Below, piece by piece: positions 57,095 through 64,000 of a stretch of DNA of 64,000 bases (position 1 is the stretch's first letter; every line of letters starts with the position of its first letter). The position numbers and the translations under genes are program-made. The stretch comes from Arthrobacter sp. KBS0702. GTDB taxonomy: Bacteria > Actinomycetota > Actinomycetes > Actinomycetales > Micrococcaceae. The stretch lies in contig NZ_CP042172.1 in assembly GCF_005937985.2 (NCBI RefSeq), forward strand, positions 1-64,000, given 5' to 3'. The notes below the pieces were generated by a model. That model searched no databases. It was not told the DNA's origin and saw nothing but the letters and a program-made list of their open reading frames with translations.

Positions 57095-57985
57095 ATGGCT
57101 GATGTGCGGCGTCGGGCTTTCTTCGCGGCCGCAGCGGCGGTGACACTGGGGGCAGCCACCGCCTGTTCACCGGGCCCCAAGGAGGACACAGTGAAGCGGC
57201 AGAAGTACCACTACGGCGACGACCCGAGCCAGTGGGGGGAGCTTTTCCTCCCGGATGCGGCCGAGCCGAGGGGCGTGGCGGTGGTCATCCACGGCGGCTA
57301 CTGGCGTTCGCAGTACGGCGCCGAGCTCGGCGAACCGCTGGCCAAGGACCTCGCCGCCCACGGCGTGGCGGCCTGGAACCTGGAATACCGCCGGGCCGGC
57401 AACGGCGGCGGCTGGCCAAACACCTTCGCCGACGTCCTCGCCGGGATCGACAAACTCCGTGACATCGGGGCCGAACACAACCTCGGCCTGGACCGTGTGG
57501 TGGCGCTGGGCCACTCGGCCGGCGGGCACCTGGCGGTCTGGGCGGCCGGACGCAGCCGGCTTGGCCAGCTCGGCGCCCCGGATGCGGACCGCCAGCTCCA
57601 GCGCAAGGACGGCGACGCCGCGGTACACCTCACCGGGGTGGTCAGCCAGTCCGGGCTGCTGAACCTGGCCGAGGCGGAGCGGCTGAACCTCAGCAACGGA
57701 GCCGTGAGCAACTTCCTGGGCGGCTCCTCGGAAAAATACCCGAAACGGCATAAGTTCGCCGACCCGATGAGCGCGGTACCGTTGCGGATTCCCGTCTACG
57801 CCGTGCACACCACCGAGGACGACACCGTCCCGATGAGCCAGTCCGAGGCGTACGCCGCGGCAGCCAAGGCCGGCGGCGCCCCGGTCCAACTGCTGAAGCT
57901 CCCCGGCGACCACTTCGCCCTGATCGAGCCCAAGGCGGCCGCGTACCGGAAATGCCGCGAACTGGTCCAGCAACTGCTGGGCTGA
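57095..57985 (+). CDS. Exported alpha/beta hydrolase
   Basis: 296 residues. The N-terminus RRRAFFAAAAAVTLGAATAC ends at Cys24, consistent with an RR-containing (Tat-like) lipoprotein signal, although the lipobox is weak (ATAC). The hydrolase fold follows: oxyanion HGGYW (about 66-70), nucleophile elbow GHSAGG with Ser141, acid near EDDTVP and His in GDHFALI. It resembles the BD-FAE esterase/feruloyl-esterase-like subgroup (DUF2974 excluded). Likely a cell-surface esterase, substrate unknown. ATG 57095. Confidence 0.85.
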   Translation: MADVRRRAFFAAAAAVTLGAATACSPGPKEDTVKRQKYHYGDDPSQWGELFLPDAAEPRGVAVVIHGGYWRSQYGAELGEPLAKDLAAHGVAAWNLEYRRAGNGGGWPNTFADVLAGIDKLRDIGAEHNLGLDRVVALGHSAGGHLAVWAAGRSRLGQLGAPDADRQLQRKDGDAAVHLTGVVSQSGLLNLAEAERLNLSNGAVSNFLGGSSEKYPKRHKFADPMSAVPLRIPVYAVHTTEDDTVPMSQSEAYAAAAKAGGAPVQLLKLPGDHFALIEPKAAAYRKCRELVQQLLG

Positions 57986-58084
57986 GGGCCCGCGAGCAGC
58001 CGCGTCATCGCCTAGACTGAGGGCAGGTGCGCCGGGAAGTCTGGTCGGCATAGTTCAGTCGACCCCAATTGTGAGGACTTCCGC

Positions 58085-59446
58085 ATGAGCCACACACCTC
58101 CTCCCGCGCGTCCGTCCGGCACGCCGCGCCTGACCATCTTCGGCCGCGGCAGTTACGCCGAATCCCTGCGCATCGGCGAAATCCTCCGTAAGGAAACCGT
58201 CGGCGGAGCCCTGCTCGTGTTCGCGGCCGTCGCCGCGCTGGTCTGGGCCAACTCACCGGCGTCGGAGAGCTACTTTGCCCTCCGCGACTTCACCATTGGC
58301 TATGAACCCTGGCACCTGGACCTCAGCCTGGGGGCGTGGGCGGCCGACGGACTGCTCGCCATCTTCTTTTTCCTGGTCGGCCTGGAGCTCAAGCGCGAGT
58401 TCGTCGCCGGCGACCTTCGCCAGCTGGACAAGTCGATCGTGCCGGTCGCCGCGGCCGCCGGCGGGGTAATCATCCCGGCGGTGATCTACGCCGTCGTCAA
58501 CCTCGGCAGTCCGGAAACGCTGCGGGGCTGGGCCATCCCCACCGCCACGGACATCGCCTTCGCCGTCGCGGTCCTCGCGATCATCGGTTCGCACCTGCCC
58601 AGCGCCCTGCGGATCTTCCTGCTGACCCTCGCCGTGGTGGATGACCTGATCGCCATCACCATCATTGCCGTGTTTTACTCCAGCGATCTCCGCGTGGTCC
58701 CGCTCCTGCTGGCCCTGCTGCCGCTGGGCCTCTACACCTACCTCGCGCACCGGTACCGCCGCTTCTTCGGGCTGAAGGCGCCCGCGGCGTGGCTCATCCT
58801 GCTCCCGCTGGGCCTGGCCACGTGGGCCCTCGTGCACGCCTCGGGCATCCACGCGACGGTGGCCGGCGTCCTGCTGGGCTTCGCGATCCCGGTGCTCCGC
58901 TCCCAGGCCAGCGGGGGACCCGACGCCGGACCGGGGCTTTCGGAGATCTTCGAGCACCGCTTCCGGCCGATCTCGGCCGGCGTCGCGGTGCCGGTCTTCG
59001 CCTTCTTCTCCGCCGGCGTAGCCGTCGGCGGCTGGGAGGGGCTCGGCTCGGCGCTGGCAGACCCGGTCGCCCTGGGCATCATCCTGGCCCTCGTGCTGGG
59101 GAAGCCGGCCGGCATCCTGGGCACCACCTGGCTGCTCACCAAGGTAACCAAGGCGCGGCTGGACAGCTCGTTCAAGTGGATCGACGTGTTCGGCGTCTCG
59201 ATCCTGGCCGGGATCGGCTTCACCGTGTCGCTGCTGGTGGCGGAGCTCAGCTTCGGTCACGGTAGCCTCCATGACGACCACGCCAAGGTCGGCATCCTGG
59301 CGGCCTCGGTGCTGGCCGCGCTGCTGGCGAGCGTGGTGCTCCGCACCCGCAACCGGCAGTACCGGCTGGCGGAGGAAGAGGAACGGCGAGACTCGGACAA
59401 TGACGGGATCCCGGACGTCTACCAGGAGGGCGGCGCGGAGCGCTGA
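58085..59446 (+). CDS. nhaA: Na+/H+ antiporter NhaA
   Basis: 453 residues, about twelve transmembrane helices. [29 protein letters not shown] with Asp156, and [12 protein letters not shown] with Asp186-Asp187 (the E. coli Asp163-Asp164 pair) are all present, so the sodium site is intact. It exports Na+ or Li+ for protons. A charged C-terminal tail of about 60 residues ([18 protein letters not shown]) makes it longer than the 388-residue E. coli protein. ATG 58085 has GAGGAC upstream. Confidence 0.94.
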   Translation: MSHTPPPARPSGTPRLTIFGRGSYAESLRIGEILRKETVGGALLVFAAVAALVWANSPASESYFALRDFTIGYEPWHLDLSLGAWAADGLLAIFFFLVGLELKREFVAGDLRQLDKSIVPVAAAAGGVIIPAVIYAVVNLGSPETLRGWAIPTATDIAFAVAVLAIIGSHLPSALRIFLLTLAVVDDLIAITIIAVFYSSDLRVVPLLLALLPLGLYTYLAHRYRRFFGLKAPAAWLILLPLGLATWALVHASGIHATVAGVLLGFAIPVLRSQASGGPDAGPGLSEIFEHRFRPISAGVAVPVFAFFSAGVAVGGWEGLGSALADPVALGIILALVLGKPAGILGTTWLLTKVTKARLDSSFKWIDVFGVSILAGIGFTVSLLVAELSFGHGSLHDDHAKVGILAASVLAALLASVVLRTRNRQYRLAEEEERRDSDNDGIPDVYQEGGAER

Positions 59447-59474
59447 GCCGGCGCTCCGGCCGGCGCGCGCCGGG

Positions 59475-60740
59475 CTATGCGGGGTGGTCGGTGCCGCGCA
59501 TCCGGACCGCGACGACGAGCCCGGACGCCGCGGTCAGACCGGCGACGACGAAGATCGCCACGGGAATGCCGTAGGCGTCCGCGAGCAGCCCCGAGAGCAG
59601 CGCGCCCACGGCGAATCCGCCGTCGCGCCACAGCCGGTAGATGCCGACCGACCGGGCCCGCCACTGCGGGTGGGCAACGTCGCCGATGGCCGCCAGCAGG
59701 GTGGGGTAGACCATCGCCGTACCGACGCCGAGCAGGACGGCCGCCAGCAGCCAGATTTCGAAGCCGCGTCCGGCGGCCACGACCGCGAGCCCTACGGCCT
59801 GGACAAACATCCCCCCGGCGATCAGCCACTTGCGGCCCAGCCGGTCCGAAGCCGCGCCGGTGAGCAGCTGTACCGCACCCCAGACCGCCGGGTACACGGC
59901 CGCGAGGATGCCGATCCGCTCAATCGAGAGACCCGCGCCGGCGAAGAGCACCGGAAACAGCCCCCAGGCCAGTCCGTCGTTGAGGTTGTTCACCAGCCCG
60001 GCCTGGCTCACGGAAGAGAGCGAGCGGTCCCGGAAGCTGGTCAGGGTAAAGATTTCGCGGGTGCTGAGCGCCGCCCCGGCGCTGCTGTGCGCATCCACGT
60101 GGTTCGCGGCCTCGCTCTTCGCGTGGTGGTGCGTTTCCTTCACCGCCAGTAGGGACAGGCCCAGGCCCAGGGCGATGTACGCGGCCCCGAGTAGGAACGG
60201 CGCCGGACGCAGGCCATAGGAACCGGCGAGGTAGCCGGTGAACAGGGCGGTGCCAGCCACGCCCAGATAGCCCGCGGCCTCGTTGAAGCCCATCGCGAGC
60301 CCGCGCCGGTTTGGCCCCACCAGGTCCATCTTCATGACCACCGTGGTGGACCAGGTCAGCCCCTGGCTCATGCCCAGGATCACGTTCGCGGCAACGATCC
60401 AGGACCAGCTGGTGCCGAAGATCAGCAGCAGCGGGACGGGAAGGGCGATCAGCCATCCCGCTACCAGCACCGGCTTGCGGCCGAAGCGGTCCGAGAGGGT
60501 TCCGGCAAAGTAGTTGGTGGCCGCCTTGGCAAGGCCGAAGGCCAGGATGTAGGTCAGCGCACTCGTGTACTTGTCGAGATGGAACACGTCGCTGGCCAGC
60601 AGGGGAAGGACGGTGCGCTCCTGGCCCAAGGTGCCGCCGACGAGGGCGTTGACCGCCACGAGCAGCATGAACTGGGCAAGATTTTGGTGCAGGCCCAGCA
60701 CGATTGCGCCCCGCCCGGCCGGGATCTTGAGGTCTGCCAT
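59475..60740 (-). CDS. MFS transporter with histidine-rich loop
   Basis: 421 residues, about twelve transmembrane helices with the MFS loop motif GTLSDRFGRKPV (about 80-91) and its repeat GAASDRLGRKWL (about 300-311). The central cytosolic loop carries KETHHHAKSEAANHVDAHSS, six histidines, suggesting metal binding. ATG 60740 is 12 bp from a perfect CsoR-type palindrome, so metal- or persulfide-responsive control is likely. The family might export copper or a metal-related or sulfur compound; cargo is unknown. No csoR gene is adjacent. Divergent from the sugar kinase. Confidence 0.87.
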   Translation of the reverse strand: MADLKIPAGRGAIVLGLHQNLAQFMLLVAVNALVGGTLGQERTVLPLLASDVFHLDKYTSALTYILAFGLAKAATNYFAGTLSDRFGRKPVLVAGWLIALPVPLLLIFGTSWSWIVAANVILGMSQGLTWSTTVVMKMDLVGPNRRGLAMGFNEAAGYLGVAGTALFTGYLAGSYGLRPAPFLLGAAYIALGLGLSLLAVKETHHHAKSEAANHVDAHSSAGAALSTREIFTLTSFRDRSLSSVSQAGLVNNLNDGLAWGLFPVLFAGAGLSIERIGILAAVYPAVWGAVQLLTGAASDRLGRKWLIAGGMFVQAVGLAVVAAGRGFEIWLLAAVLLGVGTAMVYPTLLAAIGDVAHPQWRARSVGIYRLWRDGGFAVGALLSGLLADAYGIPVAIFVVAGLTAASGLVVAVRMRGTDHPA

Positions 60741-60751
60741 TTCAAAAGAAT

Positions 60752-60767
60752 ATACCCCCTGGGGTAT
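60752..60767. promoter_or_regulatory. CsoR-family operator palindrome
   Basis: ATACCCC-CT-GGGGTAT, perfect 7-bp arms, 12 bp upstream of the MFS start codon. This matches the G/C-tract operator type of CsoR/RcnR/CstR repressors (copper, nickel/cobalt or persulfide sensing). The matching regulator gene is not in this window. Confidence 0.7.
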
Positions 60768-60826
60768 GCCGCCAAATCATTCCGCGACGGTTCACAGGAG
60801 CGCCCGGCCGCGTTCTCTGGCAGAGT

Positions 60827-61798
60827 ATGACCATGCTCACAGTCATCGGTGAGGCCCTGGTTGATGTTGTCCAGCGCTCCTCAGGTATCCAGGCCCATGT
60901 GGGCGGCAGCCCGCTGAACGTTGCGGTGGGTCTGGCCCGGCTGGACCACCCGGTGCAGTTCATCGGGCGCTACGGCCGGGACGCGTACGGGGAGTCCGTC
61001 GCGGCGCACCTGAGGTCCAGTTCTGTGCTGCTCCCGCTGGGGCCGGACGAGCTGCCGACGTCGGTGGCCACCGCCCAGATCGACGACGACGGCGCCGCGA
61101 GCTACACCTTCGACCTCGCCTGGGAGCTCCCGGGCCTGGCGGACCGGCTCCCGTTTATGCTGCAGGGCAGCACTCTGCTGCACACCGGCTCGATCGCGAC
61201 CATGCTGGCGCCGGGCGCCGCCGAGGTGCTGGCCGCCGTCGAATTCGCCCATCCGTCGACCACCGTCAGCTTTGATCCCAATTGCCGGCCCAGCATCATC
61301 ACCAATGCCGACTACGCGCGCCACCAAGCGGAAAAGTTCGTCACCCTCGCGGACGTGGTCAAGGCCTCGGACGAGGACCTCGAATGGCTGTACCCCGGCG
61401 TGGATCCGCTGGATTCGGCGCGCCGCTGGCTGTCGCTCGGGGGCTCGGTGGGACCAGCCATGGTGGTGGTCACCCGGGGCGCGGCCGGCCCGTGGGGGGT
61501 CAACGCCGCCGGCGAGGCGCACGCCCCGGCACCGCCCGTGAAGGTCGCGGACACGGTCGGTGCGGGCGATTCCTTTATGGCCGCGCTGCTCTCCGGCATC
61601 GTGGACCTGGGCCTCAACGGGGCGCAGAACCGCAAGGGGCTGCGCGAACTCTCGGCGGGAAGCCTGCGCGAACTCCTCGCCCACGCCGCGGCGGCGGCCG
61701 CCGTCACGGTCTCCCGCGCCGGCGCCAACCCGCCCACGCGTGCCGAACTGAACCGGATGGAGCTCGACCCGGAGCGCGCGGGTCTGGCCAGCAACTGA
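60827..61798 (+). CDS. PfkB-family carbohydrate kinase
   Basis: 323 residues. The N-terminal glycine pair region GGSPLNVAVGLARL (about 26-39) and C-terminal signature DTVGAGDSFMAALLSG, containing the catalytic Asp, are clear PfkB/ribokinase motifs. It phosphorylates a sugar (fructokinase or ribokinase-like); the sugar is not identified. Two ATGs (60827, 60833) are possible starts; no strong SD separates them. Followed by a YbhB gene 9 bp later, so cotranscription is likely. Confidence 0.9.
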   Translation: MTMLTVIGEALVDVVQRSSGIQAHVGGSPLNVAVGLARLDHPVQFIGRYGRDAYGESVAAHLRSSSVLLPLGPDELPTSVATAQIDDDGAASYTFDLAWELPGLADRLPFMLQGSTLLHTGSIATMLAPGAAEVLAAVEFAHPSTTVSFDPNCRPSIITNADYARHQAEKFVTLADVVKASDEDLEWLYPGVDPLDSARRWLSLGGSVGPAMVVVTRGAAGPWGVNAAGEAHAPAPPVKVADTVGAGDSFMAALLSGIVDLGLNGAQNRKGLRELSAGSLRELLAHAAAAAAVTVSRAGANPPTRAELNRMELDPERAGLASN

Positions 61799-61807
61799 GA
61801 GGAAGCC

Positions 61808-62305
61808 GTGGCAACCTTTACGCTTCGCAGCGATACCTTCGAGGACGGCCAGATCCTGCCGGCGGCCCAGCGCGGCGCTGCGACCGGGCCAGGCGGCAGG
61901 GACGAATCGCCGCCGCTGGAATGGAGCGGCGCTCCGGCCGGGACCCGGAGCTACGCCATCACGGTTTTCGACCCGGACGCCCCGGGCCACGGCGGCTTCT
62001 GGCACTGGGCCGTGCTCGACATCCCAGGGAACGTCACCTCGCTGCCGGCCGGCGCGGGATCGCGGCACGGCGGCGGCCTGCCGTTGGGTGCCTTCCAGCT
62101 CCGGAACGACGGCGGTTCGGCAGGCTACCTCGGGGCAGCCCCGCCCAAGGGGCATGGACCGCACCGCTACGTCATCACGGTGTACGCCCTCAACATGGAA
62201 AAGTCCGGGCTCGACGCCGGTGCATCCCCGGCCAAGCTGGAAGCCAAGCTCGGCCCGCACGTGCTGGCCCGGGCATCGCTGACCGGCATCTACGAACGGC
62301 ACTGA
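61808..62305 (+). CDS. YbhB/YbcL (Raf kinase inhibitor-like, PEBP) protein
   Basis: 165 residues from GTG 61808 with GAGAGGAAG upstream. PEBP features: the ESPPLEWSGAPAGTRSYAITVFDPDAP core ligand pocket and GFWHWAVLDIPGN. Bacterial members bind small anions or phospholipid-like ligands and have no clear signalling role. Ends ITVYALNM and ERH. An intergenic inverted repeat (62322-62389) follows. Confidence 0.9.
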   Translation: MATFTLRSDTFEDGQILPAAQRGAATGPGGRDESPPLEWSGAPAGTRSYAITVFDPDAPGHGGFWHWAVLDIPGNVTSLPAGAGSRHGGGLPLGAFQLRNDGGSAGYLGAAPPKGHGPHRYVITVYALNMEKSGLDAGASPAKLEAKLGPHVLARASLTGIYERH

Positions 62306-62321
62306 CCGCCGCCCCCCGTCT

Positions 62322-62389
62322 CCGTTTCGACGGTTCCCTGCGCCCTCGACGCCCACGCGCGTCGACTGGGCACGGAACCGTCGAAACGG
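62322..62389. repeat. Long-stem intergenic inverted repeat (REP-like), copy 2
   Basis: Perfect 16-bp arms CCGTTTCGACGGTTCC (62322-62337) and GGAACCGTCGAAACGG (62374-62389), 36-nt loop with GCGTCGACTGGGCAC, like copy 1 (39003-39076). Sits in the 113-bp gap between YbhB and the HAD gene. Confidence 0.85.
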
Positions 62390-62418
62390 CGCCGGCGCAG
62401 CCCACGTAGACTGGCAGC

Positions 62419-63237
62419 ATGCGGCTGGTAGCAAGTGATATCGACGGAACGATCCTCGGCCACGACGGCAAGATCAGCGACCGGACCGTGCGTGCTTTCC
62501 ATGCCTGCCGCGACGCCGGGGTGGAACTGGTCTTCGTCACGGGCCGTCCGCCGCGCTGGCTGCACCCGCTGCAGAACCAGCTGGGCCACACCGGCACCGT
62601 CATCTGCTCCAACGGCGCGGTGGTCTGGGACCTGGAGGCGGACCGGGTGGTGTCCGCCCGCGCGCTTGAGCTCGACGCCGTCTTCGAGGCCCGCCGGATC
62701 ATCCAGCGGCTGCGCCCCTCCGCGCTGTTCGCCGCGGAAACCCTCACCGGATTCCACCTGGAACCGGGCTTCCTCGGAACCGGTTCCACCGGCCTGCTCG
62801 CCGAGTTCACGCCGGCCCCGCTGCACCAGACGCTCAGCGCCGACGACGCCGTCGTGAAGTTCCTCGCGATCGTGCGGGAAGGGACCGCGGACGAGTTCCT
62901 GGCCGAGGTGTCCCCGGCCGTCGCCCACCTGGCCGCGGCCACGCACTCGGCCCCGAACGTCGCCCTGTTGGAGCTTTCGCTGCCCGGCGTCAACAAGGCC
63001 GTGACCCTCGCCGAATACGCGGCGACCCTGGGCGTGCAGGCGCAGGACGTGGTGGCTTTCGGCGACATGCCCAACGACATCGAGATGCTGCGCTGGGCCG
63101 GGCACGGCTACGCCATGGCCAGCGGCCACCCGGAAGCCATCCGCGCCGCCGGCCAGCAGGCGCCGCATTTCGACGACGACGGCGTGGCGCAGATCCTCGA
63201 GGCGAAGCTCGCCGAACTCGGCGTCCGCCTCGCGTAA
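62419..63237 (+). CDS. Cof-type HAD-superfamily hydrolase
   Basis: 272 residues. Motif I is SDIDGTI with nucleophile Asp7 and Asp9. VTGRPPRW carries motif II. The C-terminal GDMPNDIEMLRWAG holds motif IV Asp residues. A C2-type cap lies between. These enzymes dephosphorylate sugar phosphates, FMN, PLP or others; substrate unknown. It has ATG 62419 and follows the REP-like repeat. Confidence 0.92.
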   Translation: MRLVASDIDGTILGHDGKISDRTVRAFHACRDAGVELVFVTGRPPRWLHPLQNQLGHTGTVICSNGAVVWDLEADRVVSARALELDAVFEARRIIQRLRPSALFAAETLTGFHLEPGFLGTGSTGLLAEFTPAPLHQTLSADDAVVKFLAIVREGTADEFLAEVSPAVAHLAAATHSAPNVALLELSLPGVNKAVTLAEYAATLGVQAQDVVAFGDMPNDIEMLRWAGHGYAMASGHPEAIRAAGQQAPHFDDDGVAQILEAKLAELGVRLA

Positions 63238-63376
63238 GGTCCCGCACACCGAGTCACCCGTACATCGATCCGCCCCCGGCGGTCACGGGATTCCCAGCCG
63301 ACGGACAACTGCCGTTCACCTTGGCCTCCTAGGCTGGCAGCACCGAACGCATCGTATGACTGAGGGTGGGGCGATC

Positions 63377-63622
63377 ATGGCCAGGAACGGTAACCGACAT
63401 CTTGATGAGCAGCCGCTGCGGCGGGTGGCCCCCGACGCGCACTGGCAGAGCCTGCGCCAGGGTGACCGCGTGCGGGTGCGGCTCGCGCCGGGCTACGAGA
63501 CCGGCGGGTTCGTGGACGCGCTGACGGTGGACCACACCACGGTCTGGGTTGACCTCGACGGCGGCGGCCGCACGCTGCTGCACTGCAGCGACGGGGTGGA
63601 GATCCTGCCGCAGGGTTCCTGA
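63377..63622 (+). CDS. Small hypothetical protein
   Basis: 81 residues from ATG 63377 (MARNGNRHLDEQPLRRVAPD) with GAGGGTGGGG upstream; an in-frame ATG at 63356 could add seven residues. No membrane segment. A short beta-rich core (DRVRVRLAPGYETGGFVDAL, TTVWVDLDGGGRTLLHC) could be an SH3-like or OB-like domain. Family not recognised. It sits between the HAD and GDPD genes. Confidence 0.6.
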   Translation: MARNGNRHLDEQPLRRVAPDAHWQSLRQGDRVRVRLAPGYETGGFVDALTVDHTTVWVDLDGGGRTLLHCSDGVEILPQGS

Positions 63623-63648
63623 GCGCGCTCCTCCGGTACGCTTCAGAG

Positions 63649-64000
63649 GTGACCGCGCCGCACCCTTTCCTTGAACACGGCAGCGCTGCGGGCGAGCCCG
63701 TGGCAATGGCCCACCGCGGCTTCTCGCCGGAGGGCGCCGAGAATTCCATGGCCGCGTTCCGCGCCGCCGTCGCCCTCGGCTACCGCTACCTGGAAACGGA
63801 CGTCCACACCACAGCGGACGGCGTCCTGCTGCTCTTCCACGATGAAACCCTGGACCGCGTCACGGACGGCAGCGGCCGGATCTCCGAGCTGCCCGCCGAG
63901 GCGGTGGCCAAGGCCCGGATCGCCGGAGCGGAGCCGGTCCCGCTGCTGGCCGAACTCGTCATGGAGTTCCCGGACATCCGGCTCAACCTCGACGTCAAAG
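63649..64000 (+). CDS. Glycerophosphodiester phosphodiesterase, partial at window end
   Basis: The 117 N-terminal codons, from GTG 63649, lie in the window. AHRGFSPEGAENS is the GDPD catalytic His/Arg motif; ETDVHTTADG carries the metal-binding Glu and Asp, and LLLFHDETLDR the second His. It would split glycerophosphodiesters to glycerol 3-phosphate and an alcohol in the cytosol (no signal peptide visible). The C-terminal part is outside the window. Confidence 0.9.
   Translation, partial: MTAPHPFLEHGSAAGEPVAMAHRGFSPEGAENSMAAFRAAVALGYRYLETDVHTTADGVLLLFHDETLDRVTDGSGRISELPAEAVAKARIAGAEPVPLLAELVMEFPDIRLNLDVK

Overview
The window is a contiguous, high-GC actinobacterial chromosome segment that starts at the first base of dnaA. 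The order dnaA - oriC - dnaN - gnd - recF - DUF721 - gyrB - gyrA - DUF3566 - tRNA-Ile - tRNA-Ala, then ppiA - rhomboid - tag - crgA - pabA and the fhaA-fhaB-pstP-ftsW/rodA-pbpA-pknA-pknB cluster, is the classical origin region of Micrococcaceae. Protein sequences look like Arthrobacter or Pseudarthrobacter; the genus is inferred from gene order and protein character, not from a search. I saw no insertion sequence, prophage, CRISPR array, rRNA operon or transposase.

Region 1 (1-12.4 kb): replication initiation and topology genes all face right, away from oriC (1423-2024), and end in two tRNA genes. Region 2 (12.4-19.9 kb): a drug/metabolite transporter, a family 2 glycosyltransferase, an unusual hendecad-repeat membrane protein, a cyclophilin, a zinc-finger rhomboid protease, a 1-kb non-coding block packed with DnaA-box-like sequences (17.15-17.97 kb), tag, crgA and pabA. 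Region 3 (20-29.6 kb, minus strand): the growth and division Ser/Thr-kinase operon, whose genes overlap by four bases or lie a few bases apart. It couples FHA scaffolds, a PP2C phosphatase, a SEDS glycosyltransferase, a transpeptidase and two receptor kinases.

Region 4 (30-64 kb) is accessory metabolism in small modules. One is a TetR-controlled polyamine cassette: putrescine oxidase, a tandem universal stress protein and an APC permease. Another is a GntR/FCD-controlled lactam or 5-oxoproline-type operon: pxpA, an MFS symporter, a fused pxpB-pxpC and a biotin carboxylase/BCCP protein. Around them lie F420-type oxidoreductase, VOC, DUF5997 and HTH-less LysR-like genes, a bile-acid/sodium-symporter-family carrier, a MerR/SulP pair, a PLD-family enzyme, peptidase E, a stand-alone RelA/SpoT protein, NhaA, a His-rich MFS carrier behind a CsoR-type palindrome, a sugar kinase, a HAD phosphatase, and a glycerophosphodiester phosphodiesterase cut by the window end.

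The most unusual signal is the second DnaA-box cluster between the rhomboid gene and tag. It has four perfect TTATCCACA boxes, many near matches, and three successive R-D modules built from two repeat types. It also shares a TGTTAATAA/TTATTAACA 9-mer with the dnaA-dnaN origin, and it is richer in perfect boxes than that origin. Other points of interest are a long-stem intergenic repeat in two copies, palindromic operators that tie regulators to their modules, and the biotin-dependent form of the 5-oxoprolinase-like operon.
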